From: Spiroplasma diminutum CUAS-1
GTDB taxonomy: Bacteria; Bacillota_I; Bacilli_A; Mycoplasmatales; Mycoplasmataceae
NCBI RefSeq assembly: GCF_000439455.1
Contig: NC_021833.1
Span: forward strand, 62,001-126,000
Direction of reading: 5' to 3'
DNA length: 64,000 nucleotides
Shown here: in pieces, positions 1-11,970 of the stretch
Numbering within the stretch: the stretch's first letter is position 1
Layout: each line of letters begins with the position of its first letter
Position numbers and translations under genes: made by a program
The notes under the pieces: model-generated
Told to the model about the DNA's origin: nothing
The model's database searches: none
The model's input: only the letters and a program-made list of their open reading frames with translations

Positions 1-96
1 AAATTTGATTCAAATAATGAAAAGATAATTGATGTATATTCGAAATATTTTAATTTGAGTAATAATGAAATGGAAATTATGAGGTTATATTCGTAG
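1..96 (+). CDS. ABC transporter ATPase, C-terminal end only
   Basis: The reading frame is open from the window edge to TAG at 94-96, giving 31 residues. The visible tail (KIIDVYSKYFNL, then IMRLY) resembles the tails of the two complete ATPases ending at 49821 (HIMDVYKKHMNE, then LSDLY) and 52629. The permease starts 1 nt after the stop, the same spacing as at 52629/52631. The catalytic part lies outside the window. I infer it is the ATPase partner of the next gene, which is a paralogue of the permeases at 49821 and 52631. The assignment rests on tail similarity and gene order only. Confidence 0.6.
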   Translation, partial: KFDSNNEKIIDVYSKYFNLSNNEMEIMRLYS

Positions 97-97
97 T

Positions 98-1954
98 ATG
101 CAAAATAAAATTAAGAGAAATAATAATTATATATTTATTTTTCAATTTCATATAATTAAAATATTAAAATCTACAAGTATTTGAATTACCTCAATTTTAT
201 TTATAATTTGCAATTTGTTTTTTACTTTATTAGGTTCTGCAGGAGTATTAAATGGTAATTTCATAGAAGACACTCAATTTTTTAAGATATTAAATTATAT
301 ATTTTCAAATATATTAATTGGTATGGTTGTTGTTTTCTTGATATACATCATTTTTATCAAACAAAAAAAAGATGGATTTATAAATTCTGAAGTTCAATTA
401 GGAATTAAACCAATTTTGAGTTTTTTAATAAGAATGTTTTGTACTTATACATATTTATTAGTTCTATTGACTATAAATTTATTTTTATACTATTTATTTT
501 ATTGATCAAAAGGTAATACTTATTCTCAAATAAATAAATCATTATTTATAGATACAGGTTTATTCTTTTATTTCTCGAGTTTTATTATTTTTTCCGTAGT
601 TTTATTATTTTCAACTGTATTTAACTCTACTGCTGGATTAGTTATTAATATGACTTTAATTATTTTTTTCAGTTTGTCGATAAATATATCTTATGCAATT
701 AATTTATTTACTAATAAAACTGTAAATAATATAAAAATGAAAAATAAAACATTGTTTGAATATCAGCTAACTACTGGACAAGATTTTTATAGTACTTTTA
801 ATAAAAGTGAAATATACTCAAATTTATTTGATCCTTCGAAAGTAAAAACTTTTTTTGAATCATCAAATATTCAAAAAGAATTAACTGGATTTAATTATGA
901 ATATAATGAAAAATTAAATAAGATAAATATAAATCCTGAATCTGCAACTTTTGAGGAGGAGTTAAAAAATGCACTTTATTCTAGAGCCTTAAACACTGGA
1001 CAATTAAATTTTGTAATTGACAATGATCATTTATTTAATAATGACTATATATTTACTAAAATTATTAATGATATTTATACTGTATTTCTTGAAAGTGAAA
1101 TACCAAAAAATAATCAAGGTTTAGGATATGATGAAGAGAGTCAATATGGATGATTTTTATTTGAAAATAATTCTAATTTAAAATATAAAAATGTTGATCT
1201 TTTGGAAACTATAAATATTCTAAAAAAAAATAAAGTTACAGAACAATATAGTGAATTATTAGACTATATATATTCATCATATGTAAATCTAACATATATC
1301 TTAAATAATGAAAATATAACTTATAACAAAAAAGGTATTTTTAGAGGAAAAAACATTGAAAAAAGAATTAATTCTAAAAAATATGATCCTTTAAGTTATT
1401 TATGACCTTATCTTTTTGAAATTAATTCAAATCCTCTTGAAGATGATAAATATTTAGCTGAGAATCAAGAAGTATTAAAAACTTATTATAATTACCCAGA
1501 ATTAATGATTATTAATTATTTATTCTTTCATTTATGAAGAAATTCAATGTATATAGATATGGAATTAAATTTATCAGAACTATTTCCATCAGTAAATAGT
1601 TCTGATAACGAAAATAGAAAAGAAATATTTCTAGGAAAATATTTAGAGCTAAATGATGATATTAATAAAGCTTCAAAATCAAACTTTTTAAACTATTATA
1701 CTTATATTTATTATTCAAATAATCAAAATCTAATAAATGATTATATTAATTCAAAAAGTGAAATGGCAAAATTATATCCATATAATTGTATGAAATTAGA
1801 TAAAAGTATTTTTGAAGAAGTTCCATTTAAAAATTTTAATAATAAACTTTATAAAAATTTTAATGCTGCATTTGTTTATTTAACACATATAATGATATTT
1901 TTATGTTTATTAGGAATAACAGCATATATATTTAAATTTAAAATTATCATTTAA
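98..1954 (+). CDS. Large-loop ABC transporter permease (618 aa)
   Basis: Integral membrane subunit of an ABC transporter; substrate unknown. ATG at 98 follows the ATPase stop by 1 nt. About six hydrophobic segments fill the first 200 residues, then comes a hydrophilic, Asn/Lys-rich region of about 370 residues, probably outside the cell, and one last membrane segment near the C-terminus. Two motifs are shared with the permeases at 49821 and 52631: a charged stretch after TM2 (here KQKKDGFINSEVQLG) and a PEL-I-N-L-W-SM pattern (here PELMIINYLFFHLWRNSM). TGA is read as Trp throughout. Family-level function (type ABC-2-like export) is inference; no named family was recognised. Confidence 0.75.
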
Positions 1955-1986
1955 AAATTATTTTCTATTTTAAATATAATTAGTAG

Positions 1987-2012
1987 AACAAGGTTTTAAT
2001 CTTGTTTTTTTT
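1987..2012 (+). terminator. Intrinsic terminator after the large-loop permease
   Basis: A 6-bp stem (AACAAG at 1987-1992 with CTTGTT at 2001-2006) is followed directly by a T run to 2012. It closes the upstream ABC operon. Confidence 0.7.
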
Positions 2013-2048
2013 ATTTAACTATGTAAAATATTGCTAAGACATAGTATC

Positions 2049-2073
2049 TCTAGGGAAAAGCTCTAGATTTTTT
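2049..2073 (+). promoter_or_regulatory. Terminator-like hairpin in the uvrB leader
   Basis: TCTAGGG (2049-2055) pairs with CTCTAGA (2061-2067), one G-U pair, loop AAAAG, followed by six T residues. It lies only 27 nt before the uvrB ATG, so little room remains for a promoter downstream. A TGTAAAAT box at 2022-2029 would place transcription start upstream of the hairpin, making it a possible attenuator in the uvrB 5' leader rather than a simple end of the previous operon. Confidence 0.45.
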
Positions 2074-2100
2074 AAGTGTCTTTTTAAAGGAATAAGAATT

Positions 2101-4086
2101 ATGGAAAATAAAAATATAAAATTCCAGTTAGTCACAGACTATAAACCTGGAGGAGATCAACCTAATGCAATAAAAGGTTTGATTAATGGTCTAAAAAATA
2201 ATGTAAAGCACCAGGTATTAATGGGAGCAACTGGAACTGGAAAAACATTTACAATGGCAAATGTTATTCAAGAAATTAATAAGCCAACGTTAGTTTTAGC
2301 ACATAATAAAACTTTGGCAATGCAATTATATATTGAGTTAAAAGAATTATTTCCTAATAATAAAGTTGAATATTATGTTTCTAACTTTGACTTTTATCAA
2401 CCAGAAGCATATATACCTTCAAGAGATTTATATATCGATAAAGATGCAAAAAGAAATAATGACCTTGAAATGATGAGACTAAGTTCTATGAATGCACTAA
2501 TGATTAGAAAAGATACAATAGTAGTTGCATCAGTTGCATGTATTTATGCAACTCAAGATCCAAAAGAGTATGGAGATGTATTCTTTGAATTACAAGTTGG
2601 ACAAGTTTTATCAAAAAAGGAATTACTTACTTTTTTAGTTCAAACTGGTTATACAAGAGATGAAAACGATTTAGCGATGGGTTACTTTAGTGCAAAGGGA
2701 GATGTTATTAGAATTGCTCCAAGTTGAACAGATAAGTATCATATTAGAATCTCTATGTTTGGTGACGAAATTGAAGCAATTGAAATGATTGATATTTTAA
2801 ACAATACTGTAATTGAAAAATTAAGAATGTTTACAGTTTACCCAGCAGCAGCGTATGTAACAAACTTTGACAAAATGAAATTAGTTGTTGAAAATATTGG
2901 AAAAGAACTAGAAAAAAGAGTGCTGTGATTTCAAGAACAAAAAAAATTTATTGAAGCAGATAGACTAATGAAAAGAACAAAATATGATATGGAAACAATG
3001 AGTGAGTTTGGAATTTGTAGTGGTATAGAAAACTATTCTCCACATTTAGATTTTAGAGCACCAGGAGTTCCTCCATTTACATTAATTGATTATTTTGGTG
3101 ACGACTTCTTAACAATAATTGATGAGTCACACATGATGATTCCACAATTAAATGCAATGTACAATACTGATAGAAGTAGAAAAGAAACTTTAATTGAACA
3201 TGGTTTTAGATTACCAAGTGCAATTGATAATAGACCTTTGAAATTTGAAGAGTTTGCAGGAAAATTAAAAAATGTAATTTATACTTCTGCAACTCCAGGA
3301 CCATATGAACTTGAATTGGTAAATAATGAAGTAGTAGAACAAATTATTAGACCAACAGGATTAGTTGACCCACAAATTGAAATTCGTTCAACAATAAATC
3401 AAATGAACGATATTGTCGATGAGATAAATAAAGTAATTGCAAAAAATCAAAAAGTATTTATTACAACAATTACTATTAGAATTTCTGAGGATATAACTGC
3501 ATACTTACAATCAAGAAACTTAAAAGTTGCTTACTTACATTCAGAATTGAAAACTCTAGAAAGAAATCAAGTACTTACAGATTTAAGAAAAGGAGTTTAT
3601 GATGTTATTGTTGGAGTTAACTTATTAAGGGAAGGTTTAGATATTCCCGAAGTTAGTTTAGTTTGTATTTTGGATGCAGATAAACAAGGATTTTTAAGAA
3701 ACACAAGAAGTTTAATTCAAACAATTGGTAGAGCTGCAAGAAACTCAGAAGGTAGAGTAATTTTTTATGCAGATTCAACTTCACAAGCTATGAAAGAAGC
3801 TATTGAAGAAACTGATAGAAGAAGAAAAATTCAAGAGGACTATAATAAAGCAAATGGAATAATTCCAAAAACAATAATTAAAAAAATTAGTGACGTTATT
3901 GCTGATTCAAATATTAGAAATAAAGTTGATGAACTAAAAAAATTAAAGAAAAAAGAAAAAGAAAAGAAAAAAGAAAACTTGATTGAAGAATTAAGAAAAC
4001 AAATGTTATCTGCTGCAAAAGAACAAAATTATGAAAAGGCAGCTGAAATTAGAGATCTTATTTTAGAATTACAAGCAGAAGGATAG
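2101..4086 (+). CDS. uvrB: Excinuclease ABC subunit B
   Basis: UvrB is the DNA-damage-verifying helicase-like subunit of nucleotide excision repair; it is loaded by UvrA and recruits UvrC. The protein is 661 residues, the usual length. Walker A GATGTGKT is at residues 42-49. The beta-hairpin region ([16 protein letters not shown]) and the helicase motif DESHMMIPQ are present, as is QTIGRAARN near the end of the helicase core. The C-terminal UVR domain ([20 protein letters not shown]) is intact. AAAGG at 2086-2090 serves ATG 2101. uvrA begins 11 nt after the stop, so the two are almost certainly one operon. Confidence 0.97.
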
Positions 4087-4097
4087 AAGGTAAAATT

Positions 4098-6938
4098 ATG
4101 AATAAAAAAATTATAGTTAAAGGAGCAAGAGAACATAACTTAAAAAACATTGATATTGAAATACCAAAAGAAAAATTAGTTGTGTTTACAGGATTGTCAG
4201 GTAGTGGAAAATCTTCATTAGCATTTAACACAATTTATGCTGAGGGAGAAAGAAGATATATTGAATCTCTTTCATCATTTTCAAGACAATTTTTAAAGTC
4301 AGTTGAAAAGCCAGATGTAGATGAAATTGAAGGATTAAGTCCAGCAATATCAATTGACCAAAAATCTACAAGTCATAATCCAAGATCAACTGTTGGAACT
4401 ACAACAGAAATTCATGATCATTTGAGATTGTTATTTGCAAATATTGGAACACCATTTTGTATTAACGGTCATGGACCAATTAAAACTTCTTCATTAAAAG
4501 AAATTATTGAAACAATAAAAAAAGAAACACAAGATGAAGATCAAATATTTATTTTAGCTCCTGTTGTAAGAGATAAAAAAGGAACTCATAAAGATTTATT
4601 AATTAAATTAAAAAAAGAAAATTTTTTAAGAGTACAAGTAAATGGAGAATTAAGAAGTTTAGAAGAGGATATTGAATTAGAACAAAATAAAAGACATAAC
4701 ATTGATATTGTAGTTGATAGATTGATTTATAAAATTAATGATGAGGACTTGCAATCAAGAATATATTCTGCAATTGAAGTTGGTTTAGGATATTCAAATG
4801 GGCTAATTAGAATTCAATATCCAAAAAGAAATAATGAGACTAAATTATTTTCAACAAAATATTCTTGTAGTGAATGTGGATTTTCAATTCCAAATCTTGA
4901 AGCAAATTTATTTTCATTTAATAAAAAAAATGGAGCATGTGAAACTTGTTCAGGACTTGGAGTAAATTTGGAAGCAGATCCAGCTTTGATTATTCCAGAT
5001 TCTTCTCTATCAATTCGTGAAGGAGGAATCTTATATTATAAAAATCTTGTAGACTCAACAAATATTGAATGACAAAAATTTAAAGTTCTATGTGATTATT
5101 ATTTAATTGATTTAAATTCACAAATAAATAAACTAAATGAAAAACAATTAAATGTAATTCTTTATGGTAGTGAAGAACCAATAGAATCCAAAATTACAAC
5201 AGTAAGTGGAAATGTTTTAAGATCTTTTGATTATATTGAAGGTATTGCAAATGTTATTGAAAGAAGATATGTTGAAACTAAATCAGAAGATAATAGAAAA
5301 TATTATGGAAAGTATATGATGTCAAAAGTTTGTAAAACTTGTGATGGAAAAAGGTTAAATGATATAGCTTTAAGTGTAAAAATAAATAATTTATCAATTG
5401 CAGATTTTGTTGAAATGACCATAGAAGATGAATTAACATTTTTATTAAATTTAAACTTAACTGAACAGCAAGAAAAAATTGCAAGTCTAGTTTTAAATCA
5501 GTTACTTTCAAGAATTAGTTTTTTAAATGAAGTGGGATTAAATTATTTGACTCTATCAAGAAGTGCAACAACTTTATCTGGAGGAGAAGCACAAAGAATA
5601 AGGTTGGCAAAACAATTGGGTTCAAAACTATCTGGGGTTCTTTATGTTTTAGATGAACCATCAATTGGTTTACATCAAAGAGATAATGATAAATTAATTT
5701 CAACTCTTAAAAAATTAAGGGATTTAGGAAATACTCTAATAGTTGTTGAACATGATGAAGATACGATGAAAGCTTCAGATTGAATTGTAGATATTGGACC
5801 TGGTGCGGGAATTGATGGGGGTAATATTACAGCACAAGGAACTTATGAAGAGATTTGTAAAAACCCAAATTCACTTACAGGAAAATATCTATCAAAACAA
5901 TTATCAATTCCAACTCCTAAAAAACGAAGAGGAGGTAACGGTCTTAAAATTGAAATCAAAGGAGCAACTGAAAATAATTTAAAAAACATTGACGTAACAC
6001 TGCCATTAGGTAAATTCATTTCAGTTACTGGAGTGAGTGGAAGTGGTAAATCAACTTTAGTTGAGGAAGTAATTTATAAAGGATTAAGAAAAGAATTAAA
6101 TAAGGAATTAATTCGTCCTGGTAAATATAAATCAATGAAGGGTTGAGAAAATATTGATAAAATAATTTATGTTTCACAAGACCCAATTGGAAAAACTCCA
6201 AGATCAAATCCTGCAACTTATACTTCTGTATTTGATGATATAAGAGATTTGTATACAGAAATACCAGAATCAAAAATTAGAGGATATAAAAAAGGAAGAT
6301 TTAGTTTCAATGTTCCTGGTGGAAGATGTGATGCTTGTTCAGGTGATGGAGTTGTACGTGTTGATATGCAATTTCTTGGTTATGTCGAAGTTATTTGTGA
6401 AATTTGTGATGGTAAAAGATATAATGAAGAAACTTTGCAAATTAAATATAGAGGAAAAAATATTTGAAACGTATTGAATATGACTGTTCAAGAAGCTTAT
6501 GATTTTTTTGAAAATATACCAAAGATTAGAGAAAAATTAGAAACTATCTTAGCTGTTGGACTTGGTTATATTAAACTTGGACAAAATGCTACAACTTTAT
6601 CTGGAGGAGAAGCACAAAGAGTAAAACTCTCAACATTTTTATTGAAAAAGCAAACAGGTAAAACATTATTCTTATTAGATGAGCCAACAACTGGTTTACA
6701 TATAGATGATGTTAAAAGATTAATTAGTGTATTAAATATTTTAGTAGATCAAGGAAATACTGTTCTTACAATTGAACACAATCTTGATTTTATAAAAGTT
6801 TCAGATTATGTAATTGATCTAGGTCCAGAAGGTGGAAGCGGTGGAGGACAAATTATGGTAACAGGAACACCAGAACAAATAATTGAAAGTAAAGAAAGTT
6901 TCACTGCAAAATATTTAAAGGAGTATTTAAATGATTAG
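4098..6938 (+). CDS. uvrA: Excinuclease ABC subunit A
   Basis: UvrA is the damage-recognition ATPase of nucleotide excision repair. The 946-residue product has two ABC modules. The first has Walker [10 protein letters not shown] near residue 32, signature TLSGGEAQR and DEPS; the second has [18 protein letters not shown] and DEPTTGLH. Zinc-binding CxxC pairs are seen before and after about residue 265-285 (CSECG, CETCSG) and in the second half (CDACSG, CEICDG). It overlaps folC by 8 nt (folC ATG at 6931), so translation is probably coupled. AAGGTAAA precedes ATG 4098. Confidence 0.97.
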
Positions 6939-8028
6939 TGTAGAAGAAAATTTAATTCCATCAGATATAATCTTTAAAAAGAATTATAACTTAACTAAAA
7001 TGTTAAAAGAATTAGGTAATCCTCAAAATAATTTTTACGTAATAAATGTTGTTGGAACAAATGGGAAGGGTTCAACATCACAATTTATTTTTAGTGGATT
7101 AAAAGAAAAATTTAAAAATGTTGGCCTATTTAGTTCACCAGCATTTCTGTTTCACAATGAAAGAATTTCATTTAATTCTGAAATGATTTCTGATGAAGAG
7201 TTGAAAAAAATAATTTCAGATAATGAGTCATTAATTAAAAAATATGAATTAACATTTTTTGAAATTTGAACTTTTATTGCAATAATCTTTTTTAATGAAA
7301 GAAAAGTTGATGTTGCAGTTATTGAAGCAGGAATTGGTGGAGCAAAAGATTCAACAAATGTTTTTGAAAGACAATTAGCTGTATGTGTTACATCTTTAGG
7401 ATTAGATCATCAAGAGATTTTAGGAGAAACAATTGAACAGATAATAGAGCAAAAGGTTTCTATTGCAAAAAAAGATGTTAAAATTTTTATAAGCTCTGAT
7501 AATAAAAAGTATAAAAATATAATTGCTAAAGTAAATAATAATGAAAAAGTTTATACAAAAAGAATTTCTGATTCAGTATATTTTCAAAGTTTTAATAAAG
7601 GATTAGCAAAACAAGTTTTAGAATATTTAGGAATTCCATTTTCTGATTTTTCTATAGTTCCATTAGGAAGATATACTATACTTAGAAATAACCCATTATT
7701 CATTTTAGATGGATGTCATAATGATAATGGTGCATTAAAATTATCTAGACAAATTAAAGATATTGAAGATTTAATTATTTTATTTGGTTCAAGTGAGGGT
7801 AAGAAACATATGAAAATTTTGGATACATTAAAAAAAAGCAAGAGAAAAATTTATTTGACAGAGTTTGATCATATTAAATCTTGAAAAATAGATAGAAATA
7901 AGTTTTCAAATTTTGAAATATTAGATAATTGAAAAGAGTTTTTGGAAAAAAATAAGGAAAAAAACATATTGGTTTGTGGAAGTTTATACTTTGCCCCAAT
8001 TGTCTATAATTGATTTAATGAACAATAA
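6931..8028 (+). CDS. folC: Folylpolyglutamate synthase / dihydrofolate synthase family
   Basis: FolC adds glutamate to folates, keeping them in the cell. The 365-residue protein carries the family P-loop VGTNGKGST near residue 43, [12 protein letters not shown] near residue 130, and GLDHQEILG, followed by the Mur-ligase-like C-terminal domain with [17 protein letters not shown] lies inside the end of uvrA. The next gene, a probable folate ECF S component, overlaps its 3' end, which supports a folate-salvage role rather than de novo synthesis. Slightly shorter than many bacterial FolC proteins (about 420 residues). Confidence 0.92.
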
Positions 8029-8692
8029 TATAAATTTCTATTTGTATACAAATATTGCAGCTGTAATTCTTTTAGTTGGAATATTAATATGTTCATTAGC
8101 TCTTGAAAATTTCACCTTTAAAAAAATTAGTTTAAAACATTTAACAGTAATGGCACTTTTTGCTGCATGTAGTGCTGTTTTAACAGGTATTACAGCAAAA
8201 ATTCCTATATTAGGAAATATCAGATTAGCTCTTGGTGATTGAATATTATTTTTAATAGGTTTAATATTTGGACCCATTTGTGGTGTAATATCTGCAATTT
8301 CAACAGATACTTTGATGGCAGTTATTCTACCAAGTCCTTATGGATATCATGCAGGATATATGTTTGGAAAAAGTTTATTAGCTTTTGCAGGAGCACTTGT
8401 TTATTTAACACGATCTAATAAAAGAATTTTGTTAAAAGTAATTGTGTTATATAGCACAGCATATATTTTTCAAAGTTTATTTTTAAATCAAATTTGAATG
8501 ATGTCTTGAGCAGGAGTTGCAGCATGAGCAGATCTGTTATTTAAATTATTCAAATTACCTATTGTTTTACCTATATATATAACAATTACATATTTGGCTT
8601 ATATTCCAATCAGAAAATTATTGGAAGGTTGAAATAATGAGTATGTTTGATGTTTTAAAAGTGAATATAAAACAAGAAATCTAGATTATTAA
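8018..8692 (+). CDS. Probable folate ECF transporter S component (FolT-like)
   Basis: A 224-residue membrane protein with about six hydrophobic segments. The pattern GNIRLALGD, then LIFGPICGVISAISTD, then PSPYGYHAGYMFGK matches the layout of ECF S components of the FolT type, which bind folate and work with a shared EcfA/EcfA'/EcfT module; none of those is in this window. Position directly after folC supports the substrate. ATG 8018 overlaps the folC end by 11 nt and lacks a clear Shine-Dalgarno; an in-frame GTG at 7976 is an alternative start. Family confident, substrate inferred from family pattern and neighbour. Confidence 0.75.
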
Positions 8693-8706
8693 TTCTAGAT
8701 TTTTTT
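8678..8706 (+). terminator. Terminator after the folC operon
   Basis: AATCTAGA (8678-8685) pairs with TCTAGATT (8694-8701), followed by T residues. The stem overlaps the last codons and stop of the FolT-like gene. Confidence 0.7.
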
Positions 8707-8746
8707 ATTCCAATTATTATATATAATTACTAATGAGGTAATAAAA

Positions 8747-9676
8747 ATGAGTAAACTATATGCGAAAAAAATAATTGAAGCTTTTAAATTAGAAATTATA
8801 GCTGGAAAAGATAAAACAAATAATTTAATTGAAGCTTATGGTATTAACAGAGCTGGACTAGAATTAACAGGATATTTTGAAGAAGGTGAAAAATCTCATA
8901 GAATAATAGTTATGTCTACAAAAGAATATTCATACATTATGAATTTTGGAGAAGATGAAAGAAAGATTAGATATCAAAAACTTTTTACAAGAAATATTCC
9001 TATGATTATTCTTACTGATAAATTTGAAGATCAATTAGCAATAGATGTTGCTCTTGCAACTAATTCTCTTTTAGTAAGAACAAATAATCAATCTACAAGT
9101 GATTTTACACAAAATATTCTTGAATTTATGGATGACTATTTTGCACCTCTAACAGAAGTACATGCTTCATGTGTAAATATATTTGGTAAGGGTGTTTTAT
9201 TGGTTGGAGAATCAGGTATTGGTAAATCAGAGATTACTCTAGACTTAGTTAAAACAAATCATTTATTTGTAGGTGATGATAGAATCGTAATTACAAAAAA
9301 ATCAAATGAACTTTATGGGAAAAGTCATGAAATTTTAAAAAATTTAGTTGAAGTTAGAGGTATTGGAATTGTCGATGTTTCTCAAACAAATGGTTATCAA
9401 GTTATTTTAGAAAGAACTAAAATTGATTTAGTAATTGAATTAACTCAATTTAAAAAAAATGGAATTGATGATTCAGAAAGACTTGGAAATACTTTTGTTA
9501 CATATGAGATACTTGGTGTTGAAGTTCCATATATAAAAATTCCTGTTACATCAGGAAGAAATATTCCAAATATTATCGAAGCTGCTGTTGCAAAATTAAA
9601 AATTAAACAAAGTGGTTTATATAAGGATGAAACTCAAATTCTAAGTGAAAGAGCATTAAATTTTAATAATGATTAA
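8747..9676 (+). CDS. hprK: HPr kinase/phosphorylase
   Basis: HprK phosphorylates and dephosphorylates Ser46 of HPr, tuning PTS activity to metabolic state. The 309-residue length is standard. P-loop GESGIGKS is at residues 154-161; the family signature VEVRGIGIVDV-type segment appears as LVEVRGIGIVDV, and the C-terminal IPVTSGRNIPNIIE is present. GAGGTAAT precedes ATG 8747. The target HPr (44300) keeps Ser46. The stop overlaps the lgt start (ATG 9669) by 8 nt, matching the hprK-lgt order common in Firmicutes. Confidence 0.97.
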   Translation: MSKLYAKKIIEAFKLEIIAGKDKTNNLIEAYGINRAGLELTGYFEEGEKSHRIIVMSTKEYSYIMNFGEDERKIRYQKLFTRNIPMIILTDKFEDQLAIDVALATNSLLVRTNNQSTSDFTQNILEFMDDYFAPLTEVHASCVNIFGKGVLLVGESGIGKSEITLDLVKTNHLFVGDDRIVITKKSNELYGKSHEILKNLVEVRGIGIVDVSQTNGYQVILERTKIDLVIELTQFKKNGIDDSERLGNTFVTYEILGVEVPYIKIPVTSGRNIPNIIEAAVAKLKIKQSGLYKDETQILSERALNFNND

Positions 9677-11054
9677 TTTTTTTTCTGACGTAATTTGAAA
9701 GAATGGCGAAGATATACCATATAATTCTGATCCATTATCTTTTATGTATTCAATTTTTATTATTACAGGAGTTTTATTAGTTATTTTCGTTTCAGCTTTT
9801 AAATTGCATTTAAGAGCAATTCCTTTAAAAGATTTTTTAAATGGAATATATATATCTCTTCCAATTGGAATTTTGGGTGCAAGTATTTTTGGTAAACTTG
9901 GAGCAAGTGGTGATCAATGAAAAATATATATGTTATTTTTCTTTTGAGAACCTGGAATGAGTTTTTTTGGATCAATGCTTTGTGGAGGAACAGCTGCATT
10001 TTTATGACTTTGACATAAAAGCCGATATACAAAAATATCTATTTTTGTATATGCAGATTGTATAGTTCCAAATATTTTATTAGGACAATCAATTGGTAGA
10101 TGAGGAAATTTATTTAATCATGAAATATTAGGACGTGAAATATCAGATGCTAATATGAGTAAGATTACTTGATTACCTAATTTTATTTGACATAGATTAT
10201 TTTATTTTCATAATCTTGATACAGGAGAGACGTTTGAAAAACTGCAATTTCACGAACCGTTATTTTTGTATGAATCATTTGCAACATTACTTTTATGAAT
10301 TTTGATAACTTTTGTTATTGCAAATTTATGAAAAATAATAAATAAAAAACCTTGAAAAAAAGATCCACTAAATTTTCCAAATTTATCAAATAGTATATAT
10401 CAAAGTGAAATACCATCTTATTCTACTCAAGTTCCAATTAGATATTTGAAAGATAAAAATGGCAAAGTTTATCTTTCAAGAAATTGAGCTTGAAAAAAAG
10501 CATATACTTTATATGAACCACAAAAAGCATTAGTTAATATTGAGCAAAGAAAAATTGATGAATCTAAAATAAAATTGTTACAGTCAAGGGAGAAATATAG
10601 AAATTTAACTAGAAAAATTAATCAAGATATTCAAAAGAAAAAGGATAATTTAATAAAAGGTAAAATTTCTAAAAATGAATTCAAAATATATAAAAAAGAT
10701 TTATTTAAGAATTATAGAAGAGAATTAAAAAGATTAAAAATTGAAAAAAATTACTTTAATTCATGAGTGAGAAGAGATTCAAAGAATCTTTATAAATTAA
10801 ATAATCCTTATGATTATAGAATTGTAAACTCAGGTGTTTTAGCTGGAGTTTATATTTCTGGATATACAATATTAAGATTTATTTTGGATCCATTTAGAAA
10901 TCCATATGAACTGACTGTTAAAGAAAATGAAATATTGAATTATTTATTTTTAACAATGTTTTTAACTTTTGGAATTGCTGTAATTATTTTTGCTCAATTT
11001 ATAGCACCAAAAAAATGAAGGGAAGAGGGATGATTATATGAAAAATCATATTAA
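9669..11054 (+). CDS. lgt: Lgt homologue 1, lacking the essential histidine
   Basis: Prolipoprotein diacylglyceryl transferase family, 461 residues, membrane-embedded. The core signature GQSIGRWGNLFNHE and the FLYES motif are present. Where active Lgt proteins have a His-Gly-Gly (E. coli His103), this copy reads [12 protein letters not shown], so the histidine is Phe and the second Gly is Ser. A Lys/Glu-rich segment of about 100 residues sits between the last two membrane helices, ahead of RFILDPFR. The gene overlaps hprK by 8 nt and trxB by 17 nt. Many TGA codons are read as Trp. Family membership is clear; activity is doubtful, and the second copy at 12034 has the normal motif. Confidence 0.85.
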
Positions 11055-11970
11055 TACAGATTACGATTTAATAATTGCTGGAGCTGGTCCGGCAGGATTG
11101 AGTGCTGCAATTTATGCAGGAAGAGCAGGATTAAATGTTCTTGTTCTAGAAAAGGAAGCACCTGGTGGAAAAGTAATAAAAACTGGCGAAATTGAAAATT
11201 ACCCAGGATTTACAAATATACAGGGACCAGATTTAGCAATGCACTTTTTTGAGCAAGCAAACGCAATGGGTGCTCAATTTGAATTTTCAGGACTTAAAGA
11301 TTTCGAAAGAACAGATATTTTTAATATAGAGCTTGAAAATGGGAAGAATTTGACATCTAAGGCTTTAATTATTGCAACAGGTACAAAAGAGAATTTATTA
11401 GGAGTTCCTGGCGAAATTGAATTATATGGAAAAGGTGTATCATATTGTGCAGTATGTGACGGTAGTTTTTATAAAGAAATGCCCGTAGCTGTAGTTGGCG
11501 GAGGATATAGTGCTATTGAAGAATCAATTTTTTTAACAAGATTTGTTTCAAAAGTTTACTTAATTCATAGAAGCCAAAAATTTAGAGTAGATAATAAAAC
11601 ATTACAAAAAGCGCAATCTAATGAGAAAATTGAGTTTATATTAGATTCAGTAGTTGAAAGTATTGAAGGTTCAGATAAAGTAAGTTCAATAAAAATAAAA
11701 AATACAATTGAAAATACAAAAAAAGAATTGGAAGTAAATGCTGTATTTCCATTTATTGGTCATTATCCAGTTACAAATTTTGTTAAACAAATACAAATTT
11801 TGGATGAAGAAAAACATGTAGTTGGTGATGAAAGAATGAGAACAAAAATAGAGGGCTTATTTGTAGCAGGAGATGTTAGAAATACACCTTTTAGACAAAT
11901 TGCAACAGCAACAGCAGATGGAGCATTAGCCGGACAAAATGCAGTAAATTATATTGAAAGCCTTGATTAA
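11038..11970 (+). CDS. trxB: Thioredoxin reductase
   Basis: NADPH-dependent flavoprotein that reduces thioredoxin. The 310-residue length is normal. FAD motif [17 protein letters not shown] lies near the N-terminus; the redox pair is CAVC at Cys137 and Cys140; the NADPH motif is [12 protein letters not shown]; the C-terminal FAD motif is [23 protein letters not shown] precedes ATG 11038, inside the end of lgt. It sits between two lgt genes. Confidence 0.97.
   Translation: MKNHINTDYDLIIAGAGPAGLSAAIYAGRAGLNVLVLEKEAPGGKVIKTGEIENYPGFTNIQGPDLAMHFFEQANAMGAQFEFSGLKDFERTDIFNIELENGKNLTSKALIIATGTKENLLGVPGEIELYGKGVSYCAVCDGSFYKEMPVAVVGGGYSAIEESIFLTRFVSKVYLIHRSQKFRVDNKTLQKAQSNEKIEFILDSVVESIEGSDKVSSIKIKNTIENTKKELEVNAVFPFIGHYPVTNFVKQIQILDEEKHVVGDERMRTKIEGLFVAGDVRNTPFRQIATATADGALAGQNAVNYIESLD

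Noticed and set aside
98-1954. Frequent in-frame TGA codons suggesting pseudogenes
   Set aside because: The same happens in essential genes (uvrB, asnS, nrdE) at positions where homologues have Trp, so TGA is a sense codon here.
5278-6273. Minus-strand and +1 frames inside uvrA
   Set aside because: Leu/His-rich low-complexity translations that are the antisense of conserved UvrA ABC domains.
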